Assembly: GCA_947247005.1 (NCBI GenBank)
Contig: OX365947.1
Location: forward strand, 6,739,030-6,803,029
Direction: 5' to 3'
Length of the DNA stretch: 64,000 nucleotides
DNA from: Spisula solida
Lineage: Eukaryota; Mollusca; Bivalvia; Venerida; Mactridae
In this document: one piece after another, positions 1-12,700 of the stretch
Position numbering within the stretch: the first letter of the stretch is position 1
Layout of the letters: every line of letters starts with the position of its first letter
Notes under the pieces: model-generated
What the model was told of the DNA's origin: nothing
Seen by the model: the letters and a program-made list of their open reading frames with translations, nothing else
Database searches by the model: none
Program-made: the position numbers and the translations under genes

Positions 1-631
1 AAAAAATATGATGGTAGAAGTGAATAAAGATGGAAAACTAAGTTTATTATTGGCGGAATATTAGTAATTTTGAAATACGCACATTAATTGCACTGGTAGA
101 TTATCATGTGATCACCAGGGGTGTCAATATTCCTGATTAATCCAGAATTCCGGATTTATCTATCCTGAAAGAGCTATGATTGCAGATCAAAATAAAAGTT
201 ATTTGATGAAAATATTTCAAGAAATGGTTAAAAAAAGTTATGGTCAATTTAATCTGCTCTAAAGGATTGTATTCAATAAAAAGTGAGTTAAATATGGAAA
301 CAATGTGGTTGAAGGCATGTTGTTTGGCAAAAATGGTCAGCAGCATATGATTTTTAAGATTTTGAATTTCGCTCTGTTGACACCCCTGGATCACTAAAAG
401 ACAGGCCAAAAATAAAGTTGTGTTTGTTACCCCTTCCCCTACCCAAAATATTTTTTGACCCTATATTGTATGAGAGTACGAAAACAAAATTTATTGACAA
501 AAATATTAAAAAATAAAGTTTAAAAAAACAACATTTAATTTACTTACCTACCCAGCCCTAATTTGCCTGGGTCGGGAAGGGGAAACAAAAGATATTTTAT
601 TTTTTGCCTAATTGATTGTATTTTGTTGTAG
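1..631. other. intron upstream of exon a
   Basis: No coding exon is recognisable. It holds a family-A MITE (116-388) and AT-rich sequence ending in the T-rich acceptor of exon a. Confidence 0.6.
116..388 (+). mobile_element. family-A MITE
   Basis: Bounded by CAGGGGTGTCAA and its complement TTGACACCCCTG, with an AATCCRGAATTCCGGATTT inner motif. It is non-coding and about 270 bp long. The six bases GATCAC flank it on both sides, a target-site duplication. The same element recurs at least six more times in the window. Confidence 0.85.
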
Positions 632-719
632 GGTATCTTGGGTTCGGTACAGAGTGGGAAGTCGGCGCTGGTACATCGATACTTGACTGGTTCCTATATG
701 CAGGAAGAATCTCCCGAAG
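632..719 (+). CDS. AGAP1: AGAP exon a: P-loop of the GTPase-like domain
   Basis: Acceptor ttttgttgtag ends at 631 and the donor GT is at 720-721, with one base of a Gly codon left for the next exon (phase 0 in, phase 1 out). The 29 full codons hold the G1/P-loop GSVQSGKS followed by [19 protein letters not shown], nearly the same as in vertebrate and fly AGAPs. The Lys-Ser of the P-loop is intact, so nucleotide binding is possible in principle. AGAP GTPase-like domains are known to bind nucleotide weakly or not at all and to act as protein-interaction modules. The N-terminal exon(s) of roughly 60 to 70 residues expected before this point are not in the window. Confidence 0.95.
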
Positions 720-3700
720 GTTGGTACCCATCTCACATTAAATACTGTAACATCATAACACACCATTTACTTATATGTAATTTAATACCCTCTAAATTAT
801 TTTTCAACACTTCCGTGTACTTAAATATGTTAAACTATTGTTCCAAACAAAAATTTTGACCGATACAAAACCACTCTCATCAAATGAGTTCTTCATGTAT
901 TCATTTAGAGTACTTGTGTCATGTTCAGAGCTTTTAAGCTCGTTCAATCCCCCATTGAGGTCTGGCTCGAACCTGTGACTTCTGATTTAGGGATAAGACC
1001 ATGGTCTCTGGCTCGAACCTGTGACTTCTGGTTTAGGGATTAGGACCGTGGTCTTTGCTACTACGACCTCTGCTGTCCACTTCGCCTTTGGTTTACGTGT
1101 AGTGACTGTGAAATAGACTTTGATTGATGATTAGAATATTCTATGCCTTTTAATTCAGGATTATTCAGGGGGTCGTACAATTTTGGAATAATCCTGAAAT
1201 CCTGATTTGCTGCACTAGAAAGAATTCACTTTTTCTGCAGAAAATAAAAGTTATTTGACAAAAAAATTTGAAGTACTGACTGTTATGGTCATTTTGAATT
1301 TTATGAGTTGAATTTTAACATAAGAACAATGTTTGAACTTAGCTTTGGTGTAGGGATGTGTGCTAATTTAGCTTTGGTATAGGGATGTGTGCTAATTTAG
1401 CTTTGGTGTAGGGATATGTGCTAATTTAGCTTTAGTATAGGGATGTGTGCTAATTTAGCTTTAGTATAGGGATGTGTGCTAATTTAGCTTTGGTATAGGG
1501 ATGTGTGCTAATTTAGCTTTGGTGTAGGGCAGTGTGCTAATTTAGCTTTGGTGTAGGGATGTGTGCCAATTTAGCTTTGGTATAGGGATGTGTGCTAATT
1601 TAGCTTTGTTGTAGGGATGTGTGCTAATGGCACCAGGAACAGATTTGTTTTCAGGATTTGGCATTTTGTCTCAGTAGGACCCTTGCTTATTACATAATTC
1701 AAACATAATAATGATTCAATGAAAAAAGACACAACTCAAAAAATGGTGTACAAAATGACATGTTTCGTTCAGTTAACTTTTTCGGGTTAAGTACAAAACA
1801 TATGTATATGTTTGTCATCATTTATTATTTGCATGGAGATTTTTCAGTAAAAATAACAGTGAAAATAACAGTGAAAATATTGATTTTCTTTAAACGCTCG
1901 GTGAAATAAAATTCGATCTTGCACCAAAATCAACAAATTTCCTCTATTTAATACATATTGTTTTCAGGTGGTCGATTTAAGAAAGAAGTGATAATAGATG
2001 GACAGAGTTATCTTCTCTTGATACGAGATGAAGGAGGAGCCCCTGAAATGCAAGTAAGTCACCTACGTGCTGGGATATACATCTCCTGTTGTTATAGTAC
2101 GGAGAATTTGACCCGTCCCTCGACCTTCCTTTAGTATAATTTAACAGCTTATATATTCACTATTGTCTATACTTATAATCCCGGTTGTAAGTTCTCATAA
2201 GTGAAGACGCTCAATGTGTTATACCAACACAATTCTAAAGGGCTGATACTGAAAAATCACAAATTTTCGCGATGGATTGATTTTTGCTATTTTCACGACG
2301 TTGGTTAATTCGCGAAAACTTATGTTTGTGAGCTTGTACATTGGTGATAAAACACTGGAGGTAACTCTTTCTGAAGTTTAAAACTTGCGATCATTTATCC
2401 TCGCAAACTACTTAAGAATAAACATTCGCAAACTTTTGACCTCGCGAAAATATGTGATTTTACCGTATTTTAGGACTTTTAGGGGGGTTTACTGTTCAAA
2501 CTCTATGATTAAAGTACATAAACATGCATAACCTAAAAATACACATATACATAGACCTATTATGTATGTAAGTCTATAGATCTAAAGTGTTCTGGTGATT
2601 TCAGTTACCTGTCTTTAACATTATAATTACCTCGTTCAAGATGTCTGATCATGAATTATTAAATGAATGTTTCTCGGTAATATGATTATGCACGGAGATT
2701 GTAGATTTTCTATGCCTGGAGTAAAATATAAACTTTTTATCATCACATTTATTTTATGATTATTCACTTACAAAAAGTAATGACTTGAAGTCTTTGGTTC
2801 CCTGTAACCACCATGTATTGAGTTGGTTCCCTGTAACCAACATGTATTGAGTTGGTTCCCTGTATCCACCATGTATTGAGTTGGTTCCCTGTATCCACCA
2901 TGTATTGAGTTGGTTCCCTGTATCCACCATGTATTGAGTTGGTTCCCTGTATCCACCATGTATTGAGTTGGTTCCCTGTAACCACCATGTATTGGGTTGG
3001 TTCCCTGTAACCAACATGTATTGGGTTGGTTCTGTAACCACCATGTATTGAGTTGGTTCCCTGTAACCAACATGTATTGGGTTGGTTCCCTGTAACCACC
3101 ATGTATTGAGTTGGTTCCCTGTAACCAACATGTATTGAGTTGGTTCCCTGTAACCACCATGTTTTGAGTTGGTTCCCTGCAACCAAAATGTATTGAGTTG
3201 GTTCCCTGTAACCAACATGTATTGAGTTGGTTCCCTGTAACCACCTTGTATTGAGTTGGTTCCCTGTAACCACCTTGTATTGAGTTGGTTCCCTGTAACC
3301 AACATGTATTGAGTTGGTTCCCTGTAACCAACATGTATTGAGTTGGTTCCCTGTAACCACCTTGTATTGAGTTGGTTCCCTGTAACCAACATGTATTGAG
3401 TTGGTTCCCTGTAACCAACATGTATTGAGTTGGTTCCCTGTAACCACCTTGTATTGAGTTGGTTCCCTGTAACCAACATGTATTGAGTTGGTTCCCTGTA
3501 ACCACCTTGTATTGAGTTGGTTCCCTGTAACCAACATGTATTGAGTTGGTTCCCTGTAACCACCTTGTATTGAGTTGGTTCCCTGTATATATATAGGGTG
3601 TAGTTATATCGAGACCTGGCCCCGATCTCCCGAAGCGTCTCAAGTAGAAATCTCAACTCAAATTGAGATTTTGTTAAAATCAAGAGTCTGAATTTGAGAT

Positions 3701-6700
3701 AAATATGACGCTGAAACTTTCAAACGTTACTGTAATAAACTCAGAAAAAAATTTTGGTTTTGTTATACCAATTTTGAGTACAATTTTCGCATGGAAACTA
3801 TATCAAACAATAGGTGACAAAATTTGAATTGAGATTGAGCTCAGATTGAGATGTTTCGGGAGATCGGGGCCTGACTGTACTGTTTTAACTAATCTAATTG
3901 AACGTAGTCTGTTACATTTCTTGTAGATCAAGATCTATCTACATTCTCTGTTATTTTTTCTATCTTTCTAGTTTACTCAGTGGGTAGATGCTGTGATATT
4001 CGTGTTCAGTTTGGAAAATGAGGTCAGCTTTCAATCGGTTTATCAGTACTACTTGAAGATGACCCACTTCCGAAATACTGCAGAAATCCCGCTCATCCTT
4101 GTTGGTACTCAAGGTAGGTAACTCTCTGTCTAAGCAGACTCGATATTGTGTAAAATTATCTCCCTTGAAGATATTGTCAGACTATATACTGTGAAGGTAT
4201 GAATATTCGCAGTGGATTTAATTTCGTTGATTTCTCAAATGAACTAGATTGTAAAATTAAATCCCCTTGAATAATTTACCTAAAACATTTTGTAACAAGA
4301 TATTTTGCTCTCATTATTTTAAATCCACGAATTTCAGAAACCATACAAATATCATTTTACAAAAATCTATGAAATTTTATACCCGTGAAAATGAATGTTT
4401 TACTGTAGTTTGTGTTCTGGTACTCAAGATACGTAACTCTTGTTTCATATGACTGGACTGTATGAAATTATCTCCCTTGACTGATGTGAATTTAAGTCAG
4501 ATTCCATGTTTGAGTCATTTTATTTTAATAATTGTTTCTCAAGGTACCTACTTGCAATTGTTTGACTTGAGATATGTAAAATAATCTCCCTTTAGCTTGT
4601 GTGAAGTTTTGTCAGATTTCATTGTCGGGTTATTTTACTAGGAACAGGTTGCCAAATTTTGTTCATACTGTTAGATCAGAACAGTATCAGTTGATTTGTA
4701 TAGTGTATTCATTAGAGTGCTACAATTTTAACACGACAATTTAAGCTCCATTTGGTACCTTTTCTCTACCCAAACTGTGTATGTTGCTCCACTCCACCAA
4801 AGGTATCATTGCTCCACTCCACCAAAGGTATCATTACTCCACTCCACCAAAGGTACCATTGCTCTACTCCACCAAAGGTATCATTGCTCTACTCCACCAA
4901 AGGTATCATTGCTCTACTCCACCAAAGGTATCATTGCTCCACTCCACCAAAGGTATCATTGCTCCACTCCACCTGATTATCTTTGCTTCAACCATTCAGC
5001 TATTTATGCTCCCACCCCAACAGGGTATCATCGCAAGAAACACTACTTAAAAAGATAATAAAAAATCGGACAGGGAAGGCAGCACTCAACTTAATCAGCT
5101 GAGAGCAGAAAACGTAAAAAAATCACATTCCAGAATTAGACAGCACAATGTCCAACACACTACTGAACCAGAAAATAAACTTACCCCTTTAAGCCCAGGT
5201 GTCAAAACATCGAAAACCCAAGTCCCAGCTGTTAAAAAGCTGAATGACCTAGTTTCTATAAAATATGTATTTTGAGTTGAATCAGCAAGCTCGAGTTCTC
5301 GTGTATATGTTATCACACAAGAACTGTGTGGAAAATAGACTTTTATTAGCATCATTTTTTATCAGGAGGCTCAAGGAAATTCTAAGCTTCGATAATATTG
5401 AGCTATTTTTATTGGCCTCTGGAAATTACCAAATTGTCGGAAGGAATGCTGATAGCTTGTTGCCAATGTGTATGAAAAAATGTGATAACTAAGGGCAGAT
5501 AAAATCTGTTATAAGTTGATATAAGGGAGATAAGCCGTACTGTAATGATTTAAAGTTCCCCGATAAGTCTTATCTCTCTGTCTCGCCACTGTTGGGTGCA
5601 TTACGCTAATGTGCACTTATCATAAGTCTTATTTTTGGCTGCATTTGAAATTTGTAAATGTGCAAATCTTGTACATTCAAGTGTTAATGCTGATAAATGT
5701 GTTGTTAGGGAGATACACAATTATATGATTGTGGTAACTGGTTATCTTGTGTTTCTGTGAAACAATGAATGTGTCGGGTCATTAAAGCAAAATACTTGAT
5801 TTTCATTCTTGCTGATACTTGCTTTTCTAAAAATATTCAATTAATAAGAATGATGTATTTACATAGAAAAACAGCTTCAAATAGATATGCTGTTAAGCTT
5901 TAGCATGAAATTAATTTAATGATTCTTCTTTGAAACTGTTTTCCCATTGATTGTCAAACAGGTCACCACACCTTACATCTATCACTCTTGTTATCTGTTT
6001 CCTGAAGTATCAGCTGGCTTTTGCACCATTGTACAGGATTGAACCATTGAACCCCCTCCCATCTTTGACGAGTGGGCATATTGCTTTGCACATGATGGTT
6101 TGTTGGTCCATTGGTAGACCAAATGGTTTCCCTTCAATAACTCAAGAACGCTAGACCCTAGCATCCTCAAACTTTACATGCAGGTTGGTCATCAACAGAA
6201 GATGACCCTTGTTGATTTTGAGTTCTGTAGGCCAAAGGTCATTTTTGGCTCAGTTTCTTGCATATAGTGGATAAATATTACCTTGGCCTTTTTTTCACCC
6301 TTAGCCCTTATAGGGGAAAAGGAACCAAGGCGGAAAAGGTGCCAATGTGGAAAAAAGGGCTAGGAAAGGAATGGAGGGTTGGGGGTAAGAATGGACTGGC
6401 CTAGTTTTTCCCCAGGGAAAACATGGAGGGGGGATTTATACTTTCTGAAAGAGCAATGGCTTCTGAAAATATCTCAAGAAATGGCAAAGTTATGGTCAAT
6501 TTAATCTGCTGCATACAGTTTTCCTGATTTTTAATTTGGCCCTGTTGACATCCGGGGGGGGGGGGGGGATTTTGTCTGTTACATCGATACATGTGTTGTA
6601 ATATTTTATTAAATTATCCAGACTAAGATAACTGAGATGTTACACAACAGACTTCTGTATCTCACTGACAATATCAACCAGAACATCAGAACATCATTAA

Positions 6701-9700
6701 AATTGTCCGGAAGTTACTGTCTATTTGATACATAACATCAACTGTGTTTGAAACATTCATTACATGATGTGCACACTTAGTGTTTATATGAATATATTCT
6801 ACCTCAATGATGTAATATTATCATCAAATTATGTTCAATGACAATTGTGAAGACAATGGATCGGTCTAAAAAACCGCCTCCTCGATAGCCTAGTGGTTGA
6901 GCGGTCGCTTGGAGTGCGGGAGGTCTCGGGTTCGATCCCTGGCCGCGTCATACTAAAGAGGAAGTAAAAATGGTACCAGAAATTCCCTTGCTAGACGCTC
7001 AGCATAGAAGGGAAACTGGCTTCGCTTCTCTCATACCCTTGTGGCGATGGATAACATCAGGAATGAGGTGTCGAGAGTGATTAATATAAGTTGGAAAAAC
7101 TTGTTTCGCAATCAACCTAAAATAAATTAGTATAAACTAAAAAAGATATTCTTACACAACCAGCGGTGTCAGCTATATACACAGAGAGGAAACCACAGTG
7201 TGCATGAATTGCAGATAAAACACAGCTATGGTTGAATAACTTCAAACTTTGTGCTATGCACTCGTGATTTAATTACTATGCATCCAAACTCGTGACTGTG
7301 CTTTATTTTACGATAAAACACTGGTACGTATTCATTATTTCTTAAGTAAAGATCAGACAGGGAAGGCTGCAGTCGACTGAAACATCGGAGCACAGAAAAC
7401 ATAAATACAACACAGAACACAATTACACAGCACAATGCCCAACACACAACTGAACGAGAAAATGAACATAACCACTGAAAGTCCCAAGTTTCAGCTATCA
7501 AAAAGTCGAAAGTGCAAGTCCTAGCTGTCAAAAAGCTGTTTCACTGACTACATTTATGTGCTGCTAATTGTGAGGAGACAGTACCCATTAATAGGGATGA
7601 CATAAAATGCATTAGTTCTATGCTTGCACTAGATTATCCCCCATTTAATATCTACTTGCATGTGTGTAACACCCTGTTTTCAAGATCTTTCCAATCTGTG
7701 ATTAATTCTGACTTCACCTAGTTACATTTTATGAAATGATAAATATCATGTTGAATAGTTTCTGTATGAGGTAGTTGTGTTGTTATCTTGTGTTTACCTC
7801 TGTCCATACTGATAGGGGAGACAGTGGAAGAAAGGTGGGGTGCATGACATTCAAGGTTCATACAGGCCTTGAAAAGTCCTTGAATTTGGTTTCAATGACA
7901 TTCAAGGTTCTTACAGGCCTTGAAAAGTACTTGAATTTGGTTTCAACCTTGAAATGTACTTGAATTTAGTGCTACCTTGAAAAAAAGACAAACTAGTACT
8001 TGAATTGAACTGAAAATCCTTGAATTCAGGCAAACAGCCTTGAAAATCGATAAAAGTGTATGGATGTTGTCAAAATGGCACATTTGATATCTGTGTAAAA
8101 AATGAAACAGAAACACTCTTTTTCTCAAAAATTAAAATTACATAAATGTTTCTGGTATTTAATGAATTGAGCACAATCGGGTATTTACTATTCTTGTGTA
8201 TGACGTCACTATAAATATTGTATAAAATGGCAGCGCATAATGGCATCTTCGAACAATCTAAGTTCGGGATATAATTGAAAAAATGCCTTGAAAATACCTA
8301 TTCTATCTTGAAAAGTCCTTGAATAGTCCTTGAATTTGGGTGCAAGAATTTTGTATGAATCATGGACATTGTACAGTTTTAGTGACCTTAATGCATTCAT
8401 ACTTGTTGATATTTATCCAATCAACACCCAAATTTATGAGTACTGTCCAATCAGCTACCAGAGATTATAGAATCTCCTCCAATCAGCTCAGGCCTGGTAT
8501 GTTTCAGGCTTGTGTCTGATTTCATGTTTTTTAAATCCTAAACTTTCCTTCTTTGTCAATATTGAAAAGTTGAGTTTTTGGCTTTCAACTTAGAAAGAGG
8601 GATTTTCAGGCTTGAGAATTATTGCTAATTACCAGACCTGAATCAGCATCGAGAGATTAAGCATTTCATCCAATCAATTCTCAGAGTTTTTAGCATTTCA
8701 TCCAATCAGCTCTCAGAGATTTTAGAATTTCATCCAATCAGCTCTCAGAGATTTTAGAATCTCTTCCAATCAGCTCTCAAAGATTTCATAATTTCATCCA
8801 ATCAGCTTTCAGAGGTTCTAGAATCTCTTCCAATCAGCTCTCAGAGATTTTAGAATTTCTTCCAATCAGCTCTCAGAGATTTTAGAATTTCATCCAATCA
8901 GCTCTCAGAGATTTTAGTATTTCATCCAATCAGCTTTCAGAGATTTCAGAATTTCATCCAATCAGCTTTCAGAGGTTTTAGAATCTCTTCCAATCAGCTC
9001 TCAGAGATTTTAGAATTTCATCCAATCAGTTCTCAGAGATTTTAGAATCTCTTCCAATCAGTTCTCAGAGATTTTAGAATTTCATCCAATCAGCACTCAG
9101 AGATTTTAGAATCTCTTCCAATCAGTTCTCAGAGATTTTAGAATCTCTTCCAATCAGTTCTCAGAGATTTTAGAATCTCTTCCAATCAGCTCTCAGAGAT
9201 TTCAGAATTTCATCCAATCAGCTCTCAAAGATTCTTCCAATCAAATTAAGCAATTTAATTATGTGTTTAAGCATCAAATTAATTTAGTAAATCTGTTGAC
9301 AATATGGCTTATTCTAGATATGGAAAACTTAAGACTTGCCAAGTAAAATAGGCTATTCCATAGAAAACTTAGCTCTGCCAAGTAACTGTGCGATTCCGTG
9401 GATTTCGTGTTAAAATTTTTAGCTGCAAGATTATAACTTTCAAAAGCTCAGATTAGAACTTTTACGACTAACTAAATGACAGTTTGTTAAAAATTGTAGC
9501 CATTTGATTGGTATTGAAAGTTGGGCTAAAAATAAACACATTAACTTGCATTAAATTACATTGATCTCTGAGTTTAGGATAATGAGTGGTTATGAGACTC
9601 TCTCTCTCTGTCCCTGCATTGTTTATGATGTAAAGTCGAGATAGTGGAAGCATGTTGGCGTACTTGTCTGCCAGATTCATATCATCTCTTGCATGCAAAT

Positions 9701-12700
9701 AAATTGGATTGAATTTAAACGTTTTCAGTTTTAAAATTGTAATTAGCTGCGGAACATATTCATTGCTGTGAGGATTTATTTATGAAAACGCAAGTATATT
9801 AGTGCTATGGTTTTATAAACCTGTAGAATGTTGCTCATATTAGTTGTAATGCCATCCTGTATTGGTCAGTTGGTCAGGTATTTGTATATTACTAGCAAAT
9901 TGGGCAGTAAAATATTAGTTTTTTGTTTTGGTCAGGTATTCACATTTTGGTCAGGTATTTTATTTATGTATTGGTCAGTTATTGGTGCTTACTTAGTTTG
10001 ATTAACATCGTTATACCTGTAATTAAATGATCTGAAAGTCATTAATAAGGTGTAAAATAGTTGAAACTATATTAGTTAAAAACAGTGTTTAAACTGTTCT
10101 TTAATACGACCTTGGATCTAGAACGGTATACAGAGCATGTACCATATGTTTTGATTATATCATTCAAAGCTCGGTTGAAAACGTTGGACCATCTGTGAAA
10201 TGTGTTGTTTTAATTAACATCTTGCATAGATGAAAATGAAATATGCATGTTTTCTCGAACGGATGTGATCTGTGACAGCTTATGTGGGCTGTTAGCTTCA
10301 GACTAAGAAATAACATGTTCTAAGGAATGTGACAAGCTGATGGACATATTTATGAACAGTGTTGTGAAAGGTTGTAAAATGTAAACAGATTTATTTTAAG
10401 TCGATTGTGAAACATGTTTTTTCTAACTTATATTAATCATTCTCAATGCCTCATTCATGATGTCAAACATCGCCACATTTGGGTTAGAGAGAAGAAAAGC
10501 CAGATTCCAATTTATTCTGAGCATCTAGCAAGGGAATACTGGTACCAGTTTTATTTCGTCTTTGGTATGACGCATCCTTGGATCGAACCTGGGACCTCCC
10601 GCCCTCGAAGTGGAAGCTCTACCCCTCTAAGGCTGTCAAGGCGTATTCACTGTTGATGTATTCTTTTTTCGTACGCCCAAAATGTTAAATCAGTAAATTC
10701 TGTAAAAGCAGTAAATGAAGTAAATGCTGTAAAAATCAGTAAATTCTGTTAAATCAGTAAATGCTGTTAAATCAGTAAATGCTGTAAAATTAGTAAATGT
10801 TGTGCTAGTGAAATATCCATGAGTCTGATGTTGGTTATCTTGATGCCATTGTATTCTCAACACTTGGTAAACAGCTTCTGAAATAGATTTGTGGATTTCA
10901 TTTAAAGTAAACCTAAAAAATCAACATAAAAATTTTCTTTTGAAGGCAATTAAACAAATATGCATTTTTGGTGATTTTGTATAACCATAATGAAGCCACC
11001 AGGAAGCGTATAATTTATGGGTTCATTTTCAAGAATATTTTGTTCCAGGTATTTGTATGTAATTGGGTGTATATGTGAGCCAGATGTGGTGTTTGCTGGT
11101 TGTGCAGATGTATTGTTTGAGGGCTTTATCTGTCAGAATTGTGCATTTGTTTATTATTGTTTCATCAGAACAGGCATTGTTTTAATTATCTTCTAAAAAA
11201 TGACATAATTTCTGAAGCTCACTAACAAATACCTCTGAATTAAGTTATTTTGCATAATTCTATGGCTTTGTTTGATGATCTTCTGTCTGATTGTATTGTC
11301 ATGTTTTAGAAATGAATGTAATGTGTCATATTTGTTCTTGATGAACCATTCATTACTTCCATAGTTTTAAAGGGGTACTTAAACAAGCAGGGATGTCAAT
11401 ATTCCTGATTAATCCGGAATTCCGGATTTGTCTATCCTAGAAAAGCTATGATTTCTGACCGAAATAAAAGTTATTTGATGACAAAATCTCAAGAATTGGC
11501 AAAGTTATGGTTGATTTAATCTTCACTGAAGGATTTTATTCAATACAAACTGAGTTAAATATAGAAACAATGTGGTTGACGGCCTTTTGTTTAGTGAAAA
11601 TGGCCAGCCGCGTACGATTTTCAGGATTTTTAATTTGACTCTGTTGACAGCCCTGCAACAAGTGTACGGGTGGAACTTTGGCAGAGTGATAAGCGCTTGA
11701 TTACCAATCCGGTCCCTGGTTCGAATCTTGGCCGGAGCACTGGATATTTCAGAAATTCTTTTCAGTGTTTTACAACCCAACAAGAGATAAATTGGTTGGA
11801 AACCCTGACGTAGTCTGGCGTGTATCTGTGCTATATACACCACGTACGGTTAAAGAACCAAGGAGTCTTTTCGGAAAGAGTCTAAGGACTGAGCGCATCC
11901 AGATTCCTGATTGTATCACACAAACTTTGTGTCTCAACCCTTGAAGCCAGAGGTCTTTGGCCTATTGGGCAGGGATTAAGAACCGTATTGCATGCATGCA
12001 CTATGACTATCTCTGTCAAACGCTAAAAAATAAGGACTGTTGAACTGTATTTATTAAATGTCATTAATCTCAGACAGGTGCAAACACCAGTACACTGACC
12101 ATTTAATATCTGACTGAAGTAGTTTTAAATAGTTTAAAATTATACATGCCTTTATACGATTGACCGAGGACAACTTCTGTATTACTGCTTTATAATTGAT
12201 ACTAAGCTGTATAAACATAGAAGTGTATTTGAACATCATAAAGTATTAATTTCTTTTATTGCTTATTGATGTGAAGTTGTCGTTTGAGATGCTGTCAAGT
12301 TTGAGATTCTTTGAGTACGGTCTCATCATGAAATGTTTCAGCGGAAGTTATAAATTGCTGATAACAGTTTTATTGTATTAGATGATTAGGAGTGACCATA
12401 TTGAGGATTATATAGATAGTGTAGTAGCTCAAGTGGACTGGTCTAATTCACTGTTTGTCTATTGAGCCAGTGTTCATTACAGTGCATGCATTTGGGATGC
12501 TATGATAACCAACCAATAATCCAGGGATAGTACGGTATTTTGTGTGAATCTTTTGAAATGGAATAGAAATTTGTATTCTTAATAAAGTGGTCAGTGTGGA
12601 CATACCATGTAGTTTGTGATGTTAATTTTGGCTTACACCACATATATTCAGGCAGTTAAGTTGGTTTCGTGCAAAAACTGTGATCTTTTGTAGAAAACTT

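Larger units (their letters stand above)
720..1967. other. intron a-b
   Basis: Holds a minus-strand tRNA-like SINE remnant (about 920-1085) and a family-B MITE expanded by a 29-bp array (1166-1685). Nothing is recognisable in 1690-1960. Confidence 0.8.
2054..3971. other. intron b-c
   Basis: Holds half of a family-I inverted-repeat element (2095-2246), a family-C MITE (2247-2466) and a 29-bp minisatellite (2797-3590). At 3595-3880, GAGATCGG-like sequences occur in both orientations, probably an old foldback element. Nothing is recognisable in 2470-2790. Confidence 0.8.

Noticed and set aside
2760..3683. Three overlapping minus-strand frames of 257-307 codons
   Set aside because: They are the same 29-bp minisatellite read in three frames. 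A stop-free unit whose length is not a multiple of 3 opens all frames.
4752..5058. Three + strand frames rich in [18 protein letters not shown]
   Set aside because: 25-bp tandem array without stops, read in all three frames.
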